Source of the DNA: Sacculina carcini
Taxonomy: Eukaryota > Arthropoda > Thecostraca > Sacculinidae
Reading direction: 5' to 3'
Assembly (NCBI GenBank): GCA_916048095.2
Contig: OU696576.1
Coordinates: 457,001 to 521,000, forward strand
DNA: 64,000 nt
The notes beneath the pieces were generated by a model. The model was given only the letters and a program-made list of their open reading frames with translations, did no database searches and was not told the DNA's origin. Positions within the stretch are counted from its first letter, which is position 1, and every line of letters starts with the position of its first letter. The translations under genes and the position numbers were made by a program. Shown in pieces: positions 44,726 through 56,198 of the stretch.

Positions 44726-45427
44726 GATCCAATTTGTGTGAATGTTTGTGTTTATCTATGTACTGATTAATGCGGTGTTATTCGACACTGTGTATGTGTG
44801 CGCGTGTGCTTGTATGTATTATTTGTTCATTTATATTTGGGGATGTAGTACAGGGATATTCTCTCCTGTTTAGTTCATGGAGAATAAGTCTATTTGTTTT
44901 AATTGGCTGCTTCCAAGTACATGTCGATATCGGCAGGTTTTAATGTTGAACTACAATAATCAGGTTGCGAAGTCGAACGAACTAATTAAAATACGCATGA
45001 ATTATCGTGTTGTTACAGTCGTCGGGTTTTGGTAATCTTGCTTGGAGCTATAACATGCAAATTTTTTAATAATTTCCTGTATTATCCACTAAAAACGTCT
45101 TGTTTTGCAGTCTCAGTTTGCGCGTAGATTGTGCGTGTGTGCGTGTCAGTGGCCGATATAGTTAAGCGTGGGTGTAGACCTCATTGGTGGTCCACGAAGT
45201 GTCTCATATCACGCACACACACACATACACACATACACACACGCATACACAAACACACGTGCGTTTTGGTCGTCGGCACTGGCGGTATCCTTGAATTTCA
45301 ACTTCTCACGGGAAATACGTGTAGTCCTGTATCCCGCTGTGACTAAATGTTGTTCTTGTGTGTGTGTGTGTGTGCCAGTGTTTGAGTGAGTGCATGTCTG
45401 TGTATCTAGGTCAATTATCCGTCACCT

Positions 45428-45641
45428 TTTTCTCTGATTTCTCAATTGTCCACGAGCCAGCTCTTCATTTTCCACAACAGCGCTGATAAATCCAGCAAGT
45501 TCACCAGATTAAATATCAGGAAATCACTAGAAACGATAATAAGCGAATTCGCATTTACAAAAACACACATTTGTCGTCTTGTCCGACCTCTATGCCTCAC
45601 TTGCTATTCCCACCAGTAGGGAATCTCCCAAAGTTAAAGTT
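45428..45641 (+). repeat. Solo copy of the 47.4-kb repeat family
   Basis: It shares CTCTTCATTTTCCACAACA, the AGCGCTGA neighbourhood and CACTAGAAACGA in the same order with 47430-47615, ending in AAAGTTAAAG near 45640. Diverged and without the inverted partner. Confidence 0.55.
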
Positions 45642-46569
45642 TCTGTTTCTTAACATTAGATATAGCTGTTTCTGATTCTGACTGTTGTTATTACGACGGC
45701 TCGAATTTGCATCTTCTGACAACGTTATCAGCGTATCCACCAGTATCTTAACATTCTCGCGTTGACATCGTGGCGAATTTGCAGTTTTTTATTCAATTAG
45801 TCATTGGTTGCCGTTCATCGTGTGTCCTGGCTTATTAATTGGTTCTCATTTTTGCTTTGTGGTGGCTTTTTGCTGGCTTATTTCAGTGTTCGTTAAGCTT
45901 CAAACTCACGTAATCATTCGATAACTCCCGATGTTTTATCAAAGGACTTGTATAACTCAATTATCATAGTGGTTTCTAACCAATTTATACGGCTTAATTG
46001 GCTTTTCAAATGTACATTCTCACGTCATGAGACTAGTCAAATATTTCCAGAAATATCCGTCTGTGTAATTCTATCCTATTCTATCTGTGTAATTCTGTCA
46101 CTGCACATGAGCTTATATGAGATAATAAAATTTTGATTATTGTCTTAATGTTGTTGTCGCTTTTACCTTAAGTGTGTGCCAGCGTGTGTGTGTGGCAGCG
46201 TGTGTGTGTGTGTGTGTGCATGCTGGTTTAAATTCAATATTCAAGATTACGTGCAGTCGCATTTATTTTCCATTTATGAGTGTGTATGTGTGTGTGGGTG
46301 TGTGTTTGTATTTGTCAGAAGCGAGGCAAGAGGCGTATTGTGTTGGGTTGTGTTTTTTTTTAGCAGCGGTGCGCTCTTTCTTGGCGTCGCTTGCTCCCAC
46401 ACTCTGTCTCTCATTTTCCTGCCATTGTACCACCACTAGTGTGTATGTATGTGTGTGTGTGTGTGGTTTATACGGCGAAATTTCTCCCACGCATCCACAC
46501 ACACATACAGACACACACAAACATATTCTCTCTCATATAGAAATGTTTCGCTCAGTATATAGTGTGGTG

Positions 46570-46700
46570 GTGTATATGGTCAGTGGTGTGGTGTGGTGTG
46601 ATATGGTGTGTCAGTGGTGTGATATGTTGTGTCAGTAGTGTGGTGTGATATGGTGTGTCAGTGGTGTGGTGTGGTGTGTCAGTGGTGTGGTAGTATGTTG
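46570..46700 (+). repeat. GTGTGGTGTGATATGGTGTGTCA-type minisatellite
   Basis: Repeated blocks of GTGTCAGTGGTGTGGTGTG and GATATG, unit about 20-25 bp, imperfect. G-rich on the plus strand. Confidence 0.75.
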
Positions 46701-47392
46701 TGATGGTCGACCCGCAGTGTCAGTGTCTGTGTGGTTGATGGTGCGTGGCGTGTGGACACTGGACGACTGGCAGGCTGCACTTCACTGATGACCGCGGGTG
46801 TGGTGCTCCCCCTTATACCATCCCCTCCCCACGCACGCGCACAGTAGCTGCCCCCACCCTCACCCAGGTGACAGGTGTTCTAATTGCACAATGCGAGCGC
46901 TTGATAGACAGGTGTTCCAGAAGCTGCCTGTTGCAGATTGTTGTCTGCTTGTTGCATGCAGTGTTGCAATTGATCAACTGTCGCTTCATCTATGTGTCTC
47001 GTGCAATGTGCAATTGAGTGTTGATCTGTTGCGTAATTCGTGCCTGTCGGTTGACCATGAGAAGTAGCCAGTCAGCGGGACAATGTTGCTGAACAGAACA
47101 TACACGTCAGTCAACGTTGCATGCGAATGTCTGGCGTTGTGTGCAACACAAGTTGCAACCTCACAATACTTGGTGTCAGTCTTATTGGCAATGCTGCTTA
47201 TATGATCACTGCGGGAGTACGTCGTTTTTATAGAGGAGGCATTTTCGGTCGCAATGTCGTTTTCCTTCACGAGTTGAACTGGGCTTTCAGAGAGACCGTG
47301 TCCGCTTGTGTTCGGTGTATGTGTGTTCGTGTGTGTAGTTGTTGTTATTGTTGTTTTATGCGTGCACTAAATTGTTGAGACCAGTGGTGTGT

Positions 47393-47784
47393 AGCATTTT
47401 TCGCTGATTCCCCACTTCTTAATGAGACATCTCTTCATTTTCCACAACACAGCGCTGAGAAACCCAATAATTTCGGTGTTCCACCAAATGTCAGAAAATT
47501 CCAGCAAGTCACTAGAAACGAAAATATACGAATGTGGATTGATAAAAGCACGCATTTGTCTGACATTTCATTCCTCACTTGGCGGCGCCTCCATTCTCCA
47601 CAAGCTGAGAGTTAAAGGTCGTAAATAAGGTGTGCTTTATCAATATCGTTTTTATCAAATTCATTTTTGAGGATCTCACTGACATTCAACTTGATGGAAC
47701 AACTGAATTGATCGGATATTCCAGCGAACTTGCAGCAAATGAAGAGTGGGTTCATAAAGAAGTGGGGAATCAGAGAAAAATGTT
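47393..47784. repeat. Fold-back repeat: two inverted related copies
   Basis: CATTTTTCGCTGATTCCCCA at 47393 is mirrored by the reverse complement at about 47755-47784. Related sequence continues inward on both arms (47393-47615 and 47636-47784). The arms are imperfect. It is probably a MITE or foldback transposon; no coding capacity is recognised. Confidence 0.65.
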
Positions 47785-48745
47785 CCCAAAACACTACTGC
47801 ATATATATCACCGCAATTCTGACTTGTTTCGTGTCGGAGCATGTTAGCACTGTTTGTTGATTCTGCTCTTGATATCACGACGATGTCAAATATATTCCAT
47901 TTTGACATTGTCTTATTCATTTTCCTATTTTCTTTATTTATTCTTCATTTGCTTCTTTCCATTTTGTTCTATTATTTTGTTCCATCTCGTTATAACAATT
48001 CATTTTCTTATTTCGTTTGCCTTTTGCTTCATGCGGATTTTTTGGTTCCAATATGAGATAGTGTGTTCTTGCCGTATGACCGGGTCATTAATATCATCCT
48101 GGTACTGACACCAGTATTCTATATGATAGTCCAATATTTTTTCTAATAATTTACGGCGCTTTATCGCTTGCTTCCTGTATGCACCGTTAGTCGGCATTGT
48201 TTGTTATGTGTCAGACGTCAAGCCATGTGGCATCCGTCATGTTATGTCGTATGCATCACTTTTGTTTTTGCAATGTTGCACAGCGGTAGTTGGTTGATTG
48301 TGACTGTATCGCTACTGGTGCAGCTCTGCAACTCAATCGTGGCTTGTCAGTGTAAACTCACTTCTCGTCGCAGACATACACACACACGCACACACACACG
48401 CGTTTATAAAGTCACGCATTCACAGGATAGACGTGTGTATGTGTTTACCTGTGTTTCTGTAGCAAGCGCATGATTTTGCAGGAAAACCTTGTTGTGTCGG
48501 CATCATATTCTCTCTTTCATGTAGGTCTGTCGAGTTATGTTTTGTCTACGGCGTTTGTGTGTGTGTTTGTCTGGTTTTCCTATCTCTATCTGTATGTATC
48601 GTGTCTTTTCCTGTCGTCCGCGTGCTTGTATGCGTGTGTGTGTGTGTATGTATTGTTAGCACAGGGTCACGTTTTCGGTGTTTTGCTAAACTGCACGATT
48701 CATTGGTGAATACACTCAATTTGAATGTGCCTGCTTTTCACTGTC

Positions 48746-48749
<4 letters not shown>

Positions 48750-48816
<67 letters not shown>

Positions 48817-48825
48817 TACACACTG
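48750..48825 (+). repeat. (AC)n microsatellite
   Basis: An AC run interrupted by one ATAC step. Similar shorter arrays lie at 12765-12794, 13797-13846, 20164-20198 (TG), 61917-61962 (TG), 62341-62370 (TG) and 63898-63954. Confidence 0.95.
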
Positions 48826-49854
48826 TTACAATTGGTTTTGTCGTTCATTGACATTGTAGTTGCTATTGTCATTTGTGTGTGAGTGTTTGCCGGCGAAACA
48901 TTGCACAATCGTAATGTACCGCTGATACGAACGCTGAACGCTGGTTCGGTGAGTTTGAAATTGCATTGTGCTTCCCGTGTATCGCTCTGTTGTTGCATAT
49001 GCATGGGAACGTTGCAATTATCAACCTCTCCACTCCCCGCCGGGATGGTTAATTAAACGCATTCAAGACTGACGCGTGTTTATGTGCGCATGTTTGTTTG
49101 TGTGTGCAGTCAATCATCTTATCTGTTGCTTCGTTGCGGTGTCACTATTCTGGTCTGTATTTGTAGCCGTTCATGTTGTTGTGGCTATCTCGAATGTGCT
49201 TTATATGCCGTTCTTATCTTGAGGTGCCGTTTTGCGTGTGTGTTTGCACGTGTGCACGTGTTTATGCGCCATCATCGTCGGTAATTCAATATGTCGCTTT
49301 GGTCGTTGATATTTCCGGGTGCTGGTCACGTGATATTATAATTCTGCCGCTTGTGTTTCGTGCAAGAATGACATTCATGCAATATACTCACTCTGGGTTG
49401 TGCATATTGTCATTTACATATATATCGGCCTTTCTTGGTTTCATTGATTTGTTTATAGATTCTGTTGTTTTACTCTTTTTCATTACACGTTTTTATTCTT
49501 ATTTCATATGTCATCTTAATCAGCTTGTTAAATTTTTGTGTACTTTCATTTAGCGTTTTGATGTGATATTTTCATTTGACCTTTTTTCTTTCTTCATTGA
49601 CTTGTATCTTATTTATTAAACTCTCTACATCCTTCGGCTGTTTCCGGTAGATAGAGCCACTGCAAGGTGATAACAGTTCTTGCAAGCTTCCCAGGACACT
49701 GGGCTTGCCCGTAATTAATGATAATAATGATGATGCAATCACGCCGTTTTCATATTAAGCATGCAATTGAGCGCATGCTCGATGAGACAGCGCTACAGGT
49801 CGTGTGTTCTCACAGGCCAGTGTGCCTTGTATCCAGTCATCATCTCGCTAACAC

Positions 49855-49877
49855 GCCTTTTAGCCGAGTGGCTAGGG
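49855..49877 (+). other. tRNA-like box A fragment left of the hAT element
   Basis: TAGCCGAGTGG at 49861-49871 fits the internal RNA polymerase III box A consensus. The sequence breaks off at the hAT terminus. The matching box B lies on the far side of the element, at about 51487-51497. Confidence 0.4.
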
Positions 49878-51453
49878 CAGTGCCCGGGAAACTTTTCATT
49901 CGGCGGGCCAAAATGTAGATTTTTTGAACGCTCGGGGCCAGAAATGCGAAAAAAACACAATTTATTGAAAATCCCTAAAACAACCACATGACAGGGCTAA
50001 AATCACTGTATTTCACGTATAACTGTACAATTCCTGTCAATGGGATGGATGGAACTGCTTCTTCTGATTCATAATAGCACATATGTCTGGTCTCATCTGC
50101 GAGGAAGCGATTCTCAGAGTGTTTTCCAAATGTTCATCTGGAATAGAGTTTCTGTTCTTCGATTTTGAATACTTCAAATTGGAAAAGAATTTCTCACAGA
50201 GATAAGTGCTGCCGAACAGCGTCACTGTTTTCATTGCATGATGAAGAAGGTTCGGAGAAGATTCATCAGAGACACAGTCTTTGTAGAACTCGACTAGTGG
50301 TTTTGACAAGAATTGTGCCTTCAAATCCATGTTGTTCTGCAGATCAATTAATTCTAACTGCAGATTCGTGGGAGCTGTCACTGGATCAACAGAAAAAGGC
50401 ATTGATAAGATCTTGAAGTCATTTTCGTTTGCACAAAACTCTTGAAAACGCCGAGAGAACTCTGCTGAGTTTTTCGATTTCAGTGGAGTATCTTCCTCCT
50501 TCTGGCTTCAATTCTTTCTGACTTTTCAGACAAGGGAAATGATCGAAAACATTGTTCTACGATTGACTTTTCCAAAGAAGCAGCTTGGCTTCAAACGACT
50601 TGATATCACCAAAGAGATTGTGAACGAGTTTGTCCTTTCCCTGCATAGACACATTCAACTGATTCAACTTTTCAGTAATGTCGACCAAGAAGGCAAAGTC
50701 GCAGAGCCACTGTTCGTCGGAGAATTCTAGTAGAGGCCTTCCTTTCGACTCCATGAATTGTGCAATTTCTTCTCTCAGCTCCCACACACGTTTCAGAGTG
50801 CGCCCTCTACTCAGCCATCTCACTTGAGAAAAGTACAGAACGTCTTTGTAATTCGCAGCCAATTCCTCCAGAAGTTCTTTGAATTGGCGATGATTCACTG
50901 CCCGAGCACAGATGAAATTCACAGTTGATATTATTTTAGCCATGATTTCCTGGAAACCAATGACCTTCGTGCACAAAGATTCTTGGTGTATGATACAGTG
51001 GCACCATATCAACGTTTGGGGAATGTTTCTGGTTTGGAGCTCTTTCTTTAACATGCCTTGAAATCCTTTCTGCTCCCCGACCATTGCAGGTGCACCATCT
51101 GTGGCAATTCCAACGAGTTTTTCATAATTCAGATTCGCTTTCTTCATTGCTGAATCACACTCCTGAAAAACGTCCTTTCCAGTACAAGTGTCTTTCATGG
51201 GGCACAGAGCAAGAAGTACCTCAGTTATATTGAACTCATCATCAACACCTCGCACAAAAATGGCCAGCTGAGCAGTATCTGAAATGTCCGTGCTCTCGTC
51301 AAGTGCCAAGGAAAACACTTTGAACTGAGAGGCTGCTGAGTGCAACTGGTCAGAGAGATTTTTTGACAATTCCTCGATCCTCGTACCGACTGTCCTAGCA
51401 CTCAGACTGAGACTGTTTGGAATCCTGTTTAGAATCCTGTTTAGAACCCTAGC
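49878..51453 (-). mobile_element. hAT transposon, N-terminally truncated, in a tRNA-like sequence
   Basis: The left end begins CAGTGCCCGGG, a hAT-type terminus. The right end has no matching inverted repeat and the transposase lacks its BED zinc finger, so that side was lost. Flanking 8-mers GGCTAGGG (49870-49877) and CGCTAGGG (51454-51461) agree at 7 of 8. Both flanks look tRNA-like. Confidence 0.65.
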
Positions 51454-51546
51454 CGCTAGGGTGTGCGCTTTCTGTTCAAATGATGCGGGCTCGATTCCCC
51501 GGTGGTTTGAAACTTGCTGCTTTGGCGTTGTGAAAGGGCGAACCAA
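50037..51546 (-). pseudogene. Broken hAT transposase (ZBED5/SCAND3/FAM200-like)
   Basis: The minus-strand reading from about 51430 to 50557 gives LALDESTDISDTAQLAIFVR, VGIATDGAPAMVG and WLSRGRTLKRVWELREEI, all typical of RNase-H-like hAT transposases of the ZBED/FAM200 type. A TAG stop at 50557-50559 follows KSQS. A frameshift near 50485 leads to the C-terminal part (50402-50037) with the hATC dimerisation region (STYLCEKFFSNLKYSKSKNR). The N-terminal third with the DNA-binding finger is absent. The part from 51546 to about 51435 is flanking sequence read through. Not functional. Confidence 0.85.
51450..51510 (+). other. tRNA-like head with box B (SINE remnant)
   Basis: CTAGCCGCTAGGGTGTGCGC followed by GGCTCGATTCC, which matches the polymerase III box B consensus GGTTCGANTCC with one change. 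It may be the rest of the fragment at 49861 or an independent SINE head with a shortened D arm. It is not an intact tRNA gene. Confidence 0.45.
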
Positions 51547-52740
51547 TGGAAAGAAGATGAATTAAAGAGAGCGCGCGTAGTAATGAAGATGTCGGGTGTC
51601 GGTGTGCGCGAGACTATATCGAGCAATCTCAATGTGTTTATGTCTTAATTGGTTTGCTTGTCGGTTCGCCGTGTTCTCATCGTTCAGGCTGTTTCAGCTG
51701 GAAGTCCAGGCAAGCCATACACATTGCGTACGCGCTAGTATTTGTGCGTGTGTGTGTGCGGGAGGTATGCGTCCGTGTATGTAATTAGACGGTATGTGTC
51801 ATGCGAGGCATACTTTGTGGGAATTCTTGTCTCACTGACATGACTGGCCGATGTGAATGACCGCGCGTGCGTTTCAGTAAGTGTGTATGTGCGCATGCAT
51901 ATAAGCTACCTGCTTATTATTAACCTGGTCATAGTCATAGCACCGAGAGAGAGAGAGAGGTGGAGGAGATTGCAGAGAACAGGAGTAAGTGTACAGTGTG
52001 CCATTGTTACTGGGCCCCGTGACTGGCCGATGTATGGTGCATATTTTGCTCTGACATCACAAGTGGTCGTAGTAACGGTCGCTCACACACCAACACACAC
52101 ACTGGTTCATCTTGTGTGTGTGGTCCGCTATCTTGTGCCGTATTCATTGTGCATTGATTTCGACCGTAGCCTGGCCTTATAGTTGTCTGGTGCCCGGGAA
52201 CCATGCAACTGGGATTAGTCTGACTTCACACTCTTCTCTTCTGGTGTTTGTACTCGTTTATGTTTGTTGTGTTGACTTTTATTCCTACTAGCACTTTTGT
52301 TTGACCAATGACTAATGGCTGAGGGTCGAAGGGACCAGTCGTCACACGACAACAACATGTAGACCTGCAGTAGCATGACATGACATGTAGCATGACGCTG
52401 GTTGCAATAAACTCTGACGCAGGAGACCGAACATGTACCAGGGCCCCAGACATGCACTATATCTACTATATGCCCCAGAGAGTGAGGAATCAGTGTCAAA
52501 TGATCGCATGTGGTCCATTTCTGGTGTTCGGCGCTTGTGCGTCATTATGTGAATTTATTAGGCGGATCATTTGAAAGTTCATGTGACCATGTAACTGATC
52601 ATCAATGCTCGCTTCAGTGAACGTCTCACAAATATACACCTCTGTATCTCCGTGTCTGTGTGTTTGTGTTTGTTTATGGAAGCTGGTGGCGATCATGAAT
52701 CATCACGTCTGTCTGTTTGTGTGTCTGTTTGTGTGTGTGT
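51547..52740. other. No recognised gene between the hAT and retrotransposon remnants
   Basis: TG-rich and mixed sequence with no recognisable coding or repeat structure beyond short (GA)n and (AC)n runs. Confidence 0.5.
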
Positions 52741-52945
52741 ACTCACCTATTTGTTTACCACAGGAGATGAGCTATGCTCGTGCTGTCCTGTCTCCAACCC
52801 ACCCTCTAGTAACCTATCTTCCTTGAAATTTCCAGTATTTCACACTATCCAGTCTTTCTTTAAATGCTCCTACGCTATTAGCTCCTACAATATTTTCCCC
52901 TAACTGATTCCAGACATCAACACACCTATATGGGAAACTATACTT
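52741..52945 (-). pseudogene. Non-LTR retrotransposon (CR1/L2-like), C-terminus and 3' UTR
   Basis: The minus strand reads YSFPYRCVDVWNQLGENIVG, then SVGAFKERLD, with a stop at 52814-52816. This is the conserved end of CR1/L2-type reverse transcriptases (FFSxRVVxxWNxLP...SFKxxLD). The 3' UTR runs into an (AC)n tail near 52740. Its upstream half is at 53330-53554, separated by a SINE insertion. Confidence 0.85.
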
Positions 52946-53278
52946 AAAGGTTAAAGGTTAAATGCCTAAGTGGCAGCTGCTACACGGGAAGAAGCCAAAG
53001 CTTATGAACACACAGGCGTGCCCCGTGCAGCTCGCTGCCACCGCAGAACCGACCCTCTCCACGCTATGGCGCCACAAGGACGTAAGACGTATTAGAGAGG
53101 GCCACCTCCCCAGAATGCATGGCACAACTCATGACTGATATCTGGTACCATTTACTGCTGGGTTGACAGGGGCTGTGGGATTGTAGAATTCGCCCAATGA
53201 AATTCTGCTCCGCCGGGTTTCGAACCACGGACCTCCCGCTTGTGAGGCGGGTGTGCTAACAACTGCACCACGGAGTCC
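52946..53278 (-). mobile_element. tRNA-Val-derived SINE, copy 1 (inserted in the retrotransposon)
   Basis: On the minus strand the head (53278-53207) folds as a tRNA: a D-arm box A (TGGTGCAGTTGTTAG), an anticodon arm CCCGC-CTCACAA-GCGGG with anticodon CAC (Val), and a T arm with GGTTCGAAACC. A body of about 250 bp follows, ending in a short (TTTAACC)n-like tail at 52946-52962. An AT-rich 51-bp piece (53279-53329) lies between the head and the host element. Confidence 0.9.
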
Positions 53279-53329
53279 AAAAGTCACTAATTATTATCAT
53301 TATTATTTATAATTATTAATATTAAGTCA

Positions 53330-53554
53330 CTTCTTAATATCTCTCAAGTATCCAGTCCTTTTCAGTTTTTTTCCATGACCCCTCTTGCCTGAATTATCCC
53401 AAACTATACAATTAATTCTTTCTAACTTTTGCATACCTATTTTATGTCTAAAAATATTAATCAAGTCGCCCCTTAGCCTACGTTGTTCTAAAGATGGTAA
53501 ACAAAGCACTTTTAGTCTTTCCTCATACGACAAACTACACATGCTATCAATCAA
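53330..53554 (-). pseudogene. Non-LTR retrotransposon (CR1/L2-like), reverse-transcriptase 3' part
   Basis: It encodes LSYEERLKVLCLPSLEQRRL then RGDLINIFRHK, the thumb-side motif of CR1/L2 reverse transcriptases (SYEERLKxLxLPTLExRRxRGD). Reading stops at the inserted sequence and resumes in the same register at 52945 (ATT AAG AAG joined to TAT AGT). Severely 5'-truncated, as usual for these elements. Confidence 0.88.
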
Positions 53555-53869
53555 AGTGTGTGTGTGTGTGTCTGTGTGGGTACTGCCTGCTGGCTGCTTC
53601 CAGAGTTGTTCAATAAGGTCGCGGTTGCTTGATATACTGTGTCAGTTGTGTTGGTCGTGCGTGTGCTGTTTCCAGGGCAAATTCCCGTTCAGCTAGTGGC
53701 TGATATTATTATGAATGTAATAACGCTGGTTGTAGGCCGGAATGTATTGGGTTTGACATTAATTGCATATTTTTCTCTCTGCTCGTATATGTATGCGTGT
53801 GTGTGTGTTTAAGTTTATGTGTACGTTTCAGTGTGAGCGAAATTGACGGGCACAATTATGATTGATGAC

Positions 53870-55098
53870 TAGGGCTGTCAAAAGTTAATAAAGTTACTTT
53901 TTCACCTAAAGGTCACTTTTTCATAAGCTACCTAAAACTGCATGAAAAAGTGGTGTACGATAATTATTAAAAAAGTTATTAGGTTACCAAAAGTTACTTT
54001 TTCATCGTTAGGTTACTTTTTTGCTTTTAAGGTTACTTTTTTATCGTCAGGTTACCTTTTGTTATTTTTCGTGTTATTAGGTAAGTTTACCACGACGTTT
54101 GGTGACTTTTTGCAGATAAGAGGCACAAAAACGGTATATATGAGGATAAAATAGGAAAAGAAATGGAATATTAGGTCTGAAGATCAAGAAATGTCAACAT
54201 TTCTGCTGTTAGGATTTAGCAATTGATATTCATCCGTGCTACTCGATATTTATACGTTTTTGGGTACGCAGGATAGTGTAATTCCATTTTAGGAAATGTC
54301 CACGAACCGGAGGGTGTCGTGAGATGTTCGGAGCGTGGTATAGTACGATGTGTGAGCTCTATACCAGATACTGCACTGTAGCACTTGACAGTACGTATTT
54401 ACTTTAACAGGAATTTGCACGTGATTTTCAGGGCGTGAGATAGCGCCATTATCCCACGTTTGACATATGGGAGGACGGGGGGCATTCACACATGCAGTGT
54501 TAAAAGAAAGTGTTAAGTGAAGGGAGTGTTAAGTGTTAAGTTGATAAAAAGTTCCATTGAAAAAATATACAGAACATTATTGCGACCATTACTGAAAATA
54601 TTTACATTTGCAATTAGTGTATTTCGCATTTGTATGAGCTTTCCACTCAAAATTACATTTTGATGGTTATGCTCCTTTTTTCGATGTTAGCTAAATTATG
54701 CTAAGTCACTTTTGGTTGTTTGTTGTAAAAATGGTACCAGATCGGAGAGGGTGTAAAAGTAGTACCAACTCGGAAAGGTGATAAAAATGAAGGACTGGTG
54801 TATTTTCTTCCTTCAGAACTGCAAACAGAAATTGACCTTTTTTGAAGGAGGTTATTTTTAGGTTACCTTTTTATTGGTTTTTAGGTTACTTAATATGTTC
54901 ACAAACAAACAACAAACAAACCGTGTATTTCACATGGCGCACTAATCAGCAAAGGCGTGATAAACATGTGATAAAGCGATACAAAAGTGATAATAACTTT
55001 AAAACTCAGGTTATTTTTAGGTTACTTTTTTAGGTTACTTTTTCTCGAAAATAAAGTTACTTTTTTCTGATTTTTAGGTTACTTTTTTGACAGCCCTA
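53870..55098. mobile_element. hAT-type MITE, family A copy 2, about 1.23 kb
   Basis: Nearly the same sequence as 17967-19215 over its whole length, with small indels. Its own perfect 8-bp duplication TTGATGAC lies at 53862-53869 and 55099-55106, proving an independent insertion. It carries no coding potential for a transposase. Confidence 0.88.
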
Positions 55099-56166
55099 TT
55101 GATGACCATTCCAATGTTCATACGCACTCAGATACACACACACACACACACACACACACGCGCGCGCGCGTTTGTGGTGTGTGAATTATGTATGTATCAC
55201 AGGCATGTATCATGAATATTGAGCGAAAAAATTCATATTTTCTACACTAAATTTTATGCTATTTGGTGAATTCTTGGATTATTTGAGGTATTTATTGTTG
55301 TATTGATATATTTTCCTTAAGTTTAAGTATGTTTTAAGCATATTTTGAAGCGCTATATAGCATTGAGTTAAGTTTTTCTGTTCTTTCTTTCTGACATTCA
55401 CTTTTATATCGGGCACATGTAGAGTATGTGACGGTCGGGTAGAGTATGGGAGCATATAGGGTGTCAGGTCATTTGACACCTGCATGTGTGACCAGTTTTT
55501 ATCTGGTCTTGTCTGTGTGTTGTGTGCTGAGTTTAATGTGTACGTGTGTGTGTGTGTGTGTGTGTGTGTGCTCATTTGCCTAATTCACTGTTTCAATCGA
55601 TACGCGTCACTGTGTTCACCCAATCTCCTTCATTATCAGACTGTTGGTCATTGCACAGATAGTACACGACATGCTCCTTAAAGCTCCTTATAAGAGCTTG
55701 TCTGGCACGGATCTGGTGAGAGAGAGCATGTGATGTTTCAGATCAGCTACCGCTATGTCTTGTTGTCTTCTTGACTGGGTCTCATGTCTTGCTGTTAAGC
55801 CCTCACTGACATGCGTATTTGGCTGTGTGTGTGTGTGTGTATTGTGTTGTGTTGTGTGCATCGTGTGGGATTTGTGATAGCGCGACAAATCTGGCATATT
55901 CAACAGGTGTTGATGGTAGACATGCATGTGCATGTGTGTCAGTGTGTGTGTGTGTGTGTGTGCGTAACTCAGGTGCTATGCTGGACATTTGCAAACATGC
56001 ATGTGACATGATGATAATGATGCTTTCACCATCTCCCTGCCTTTTGTCTCCTCGACTCTGCACGTGACTGCTCTTGTGTGCGTGTGCGTGTGTGTCTATG
56101 AACTTTCAGCTGTACGTGTGAGTTAATCTGGCTGGGTGTGGTGAGTGGAGTTATCTCTGACACGCC

Positions 56167-56198
<32 letters not shown>

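Larger units (their letters stand above)
44285..49854. other. No recognised gene: 44.3-49.9 kb
   Basis: TG/AC-rich and AT-rich sequence with the repeats listed. It would be a first intron if the CpG-rich block at 44 kb is a promoter. No conserved coding exon was recognised. Confidence 0.5.

Noticed and set aside
53207..53278. Possible tRNA-Val gene
   Set aside because: The identical head with the same body recurs at 62980 and the T arm departs from consensus, so it is a SINE head and not a tRNA gene.
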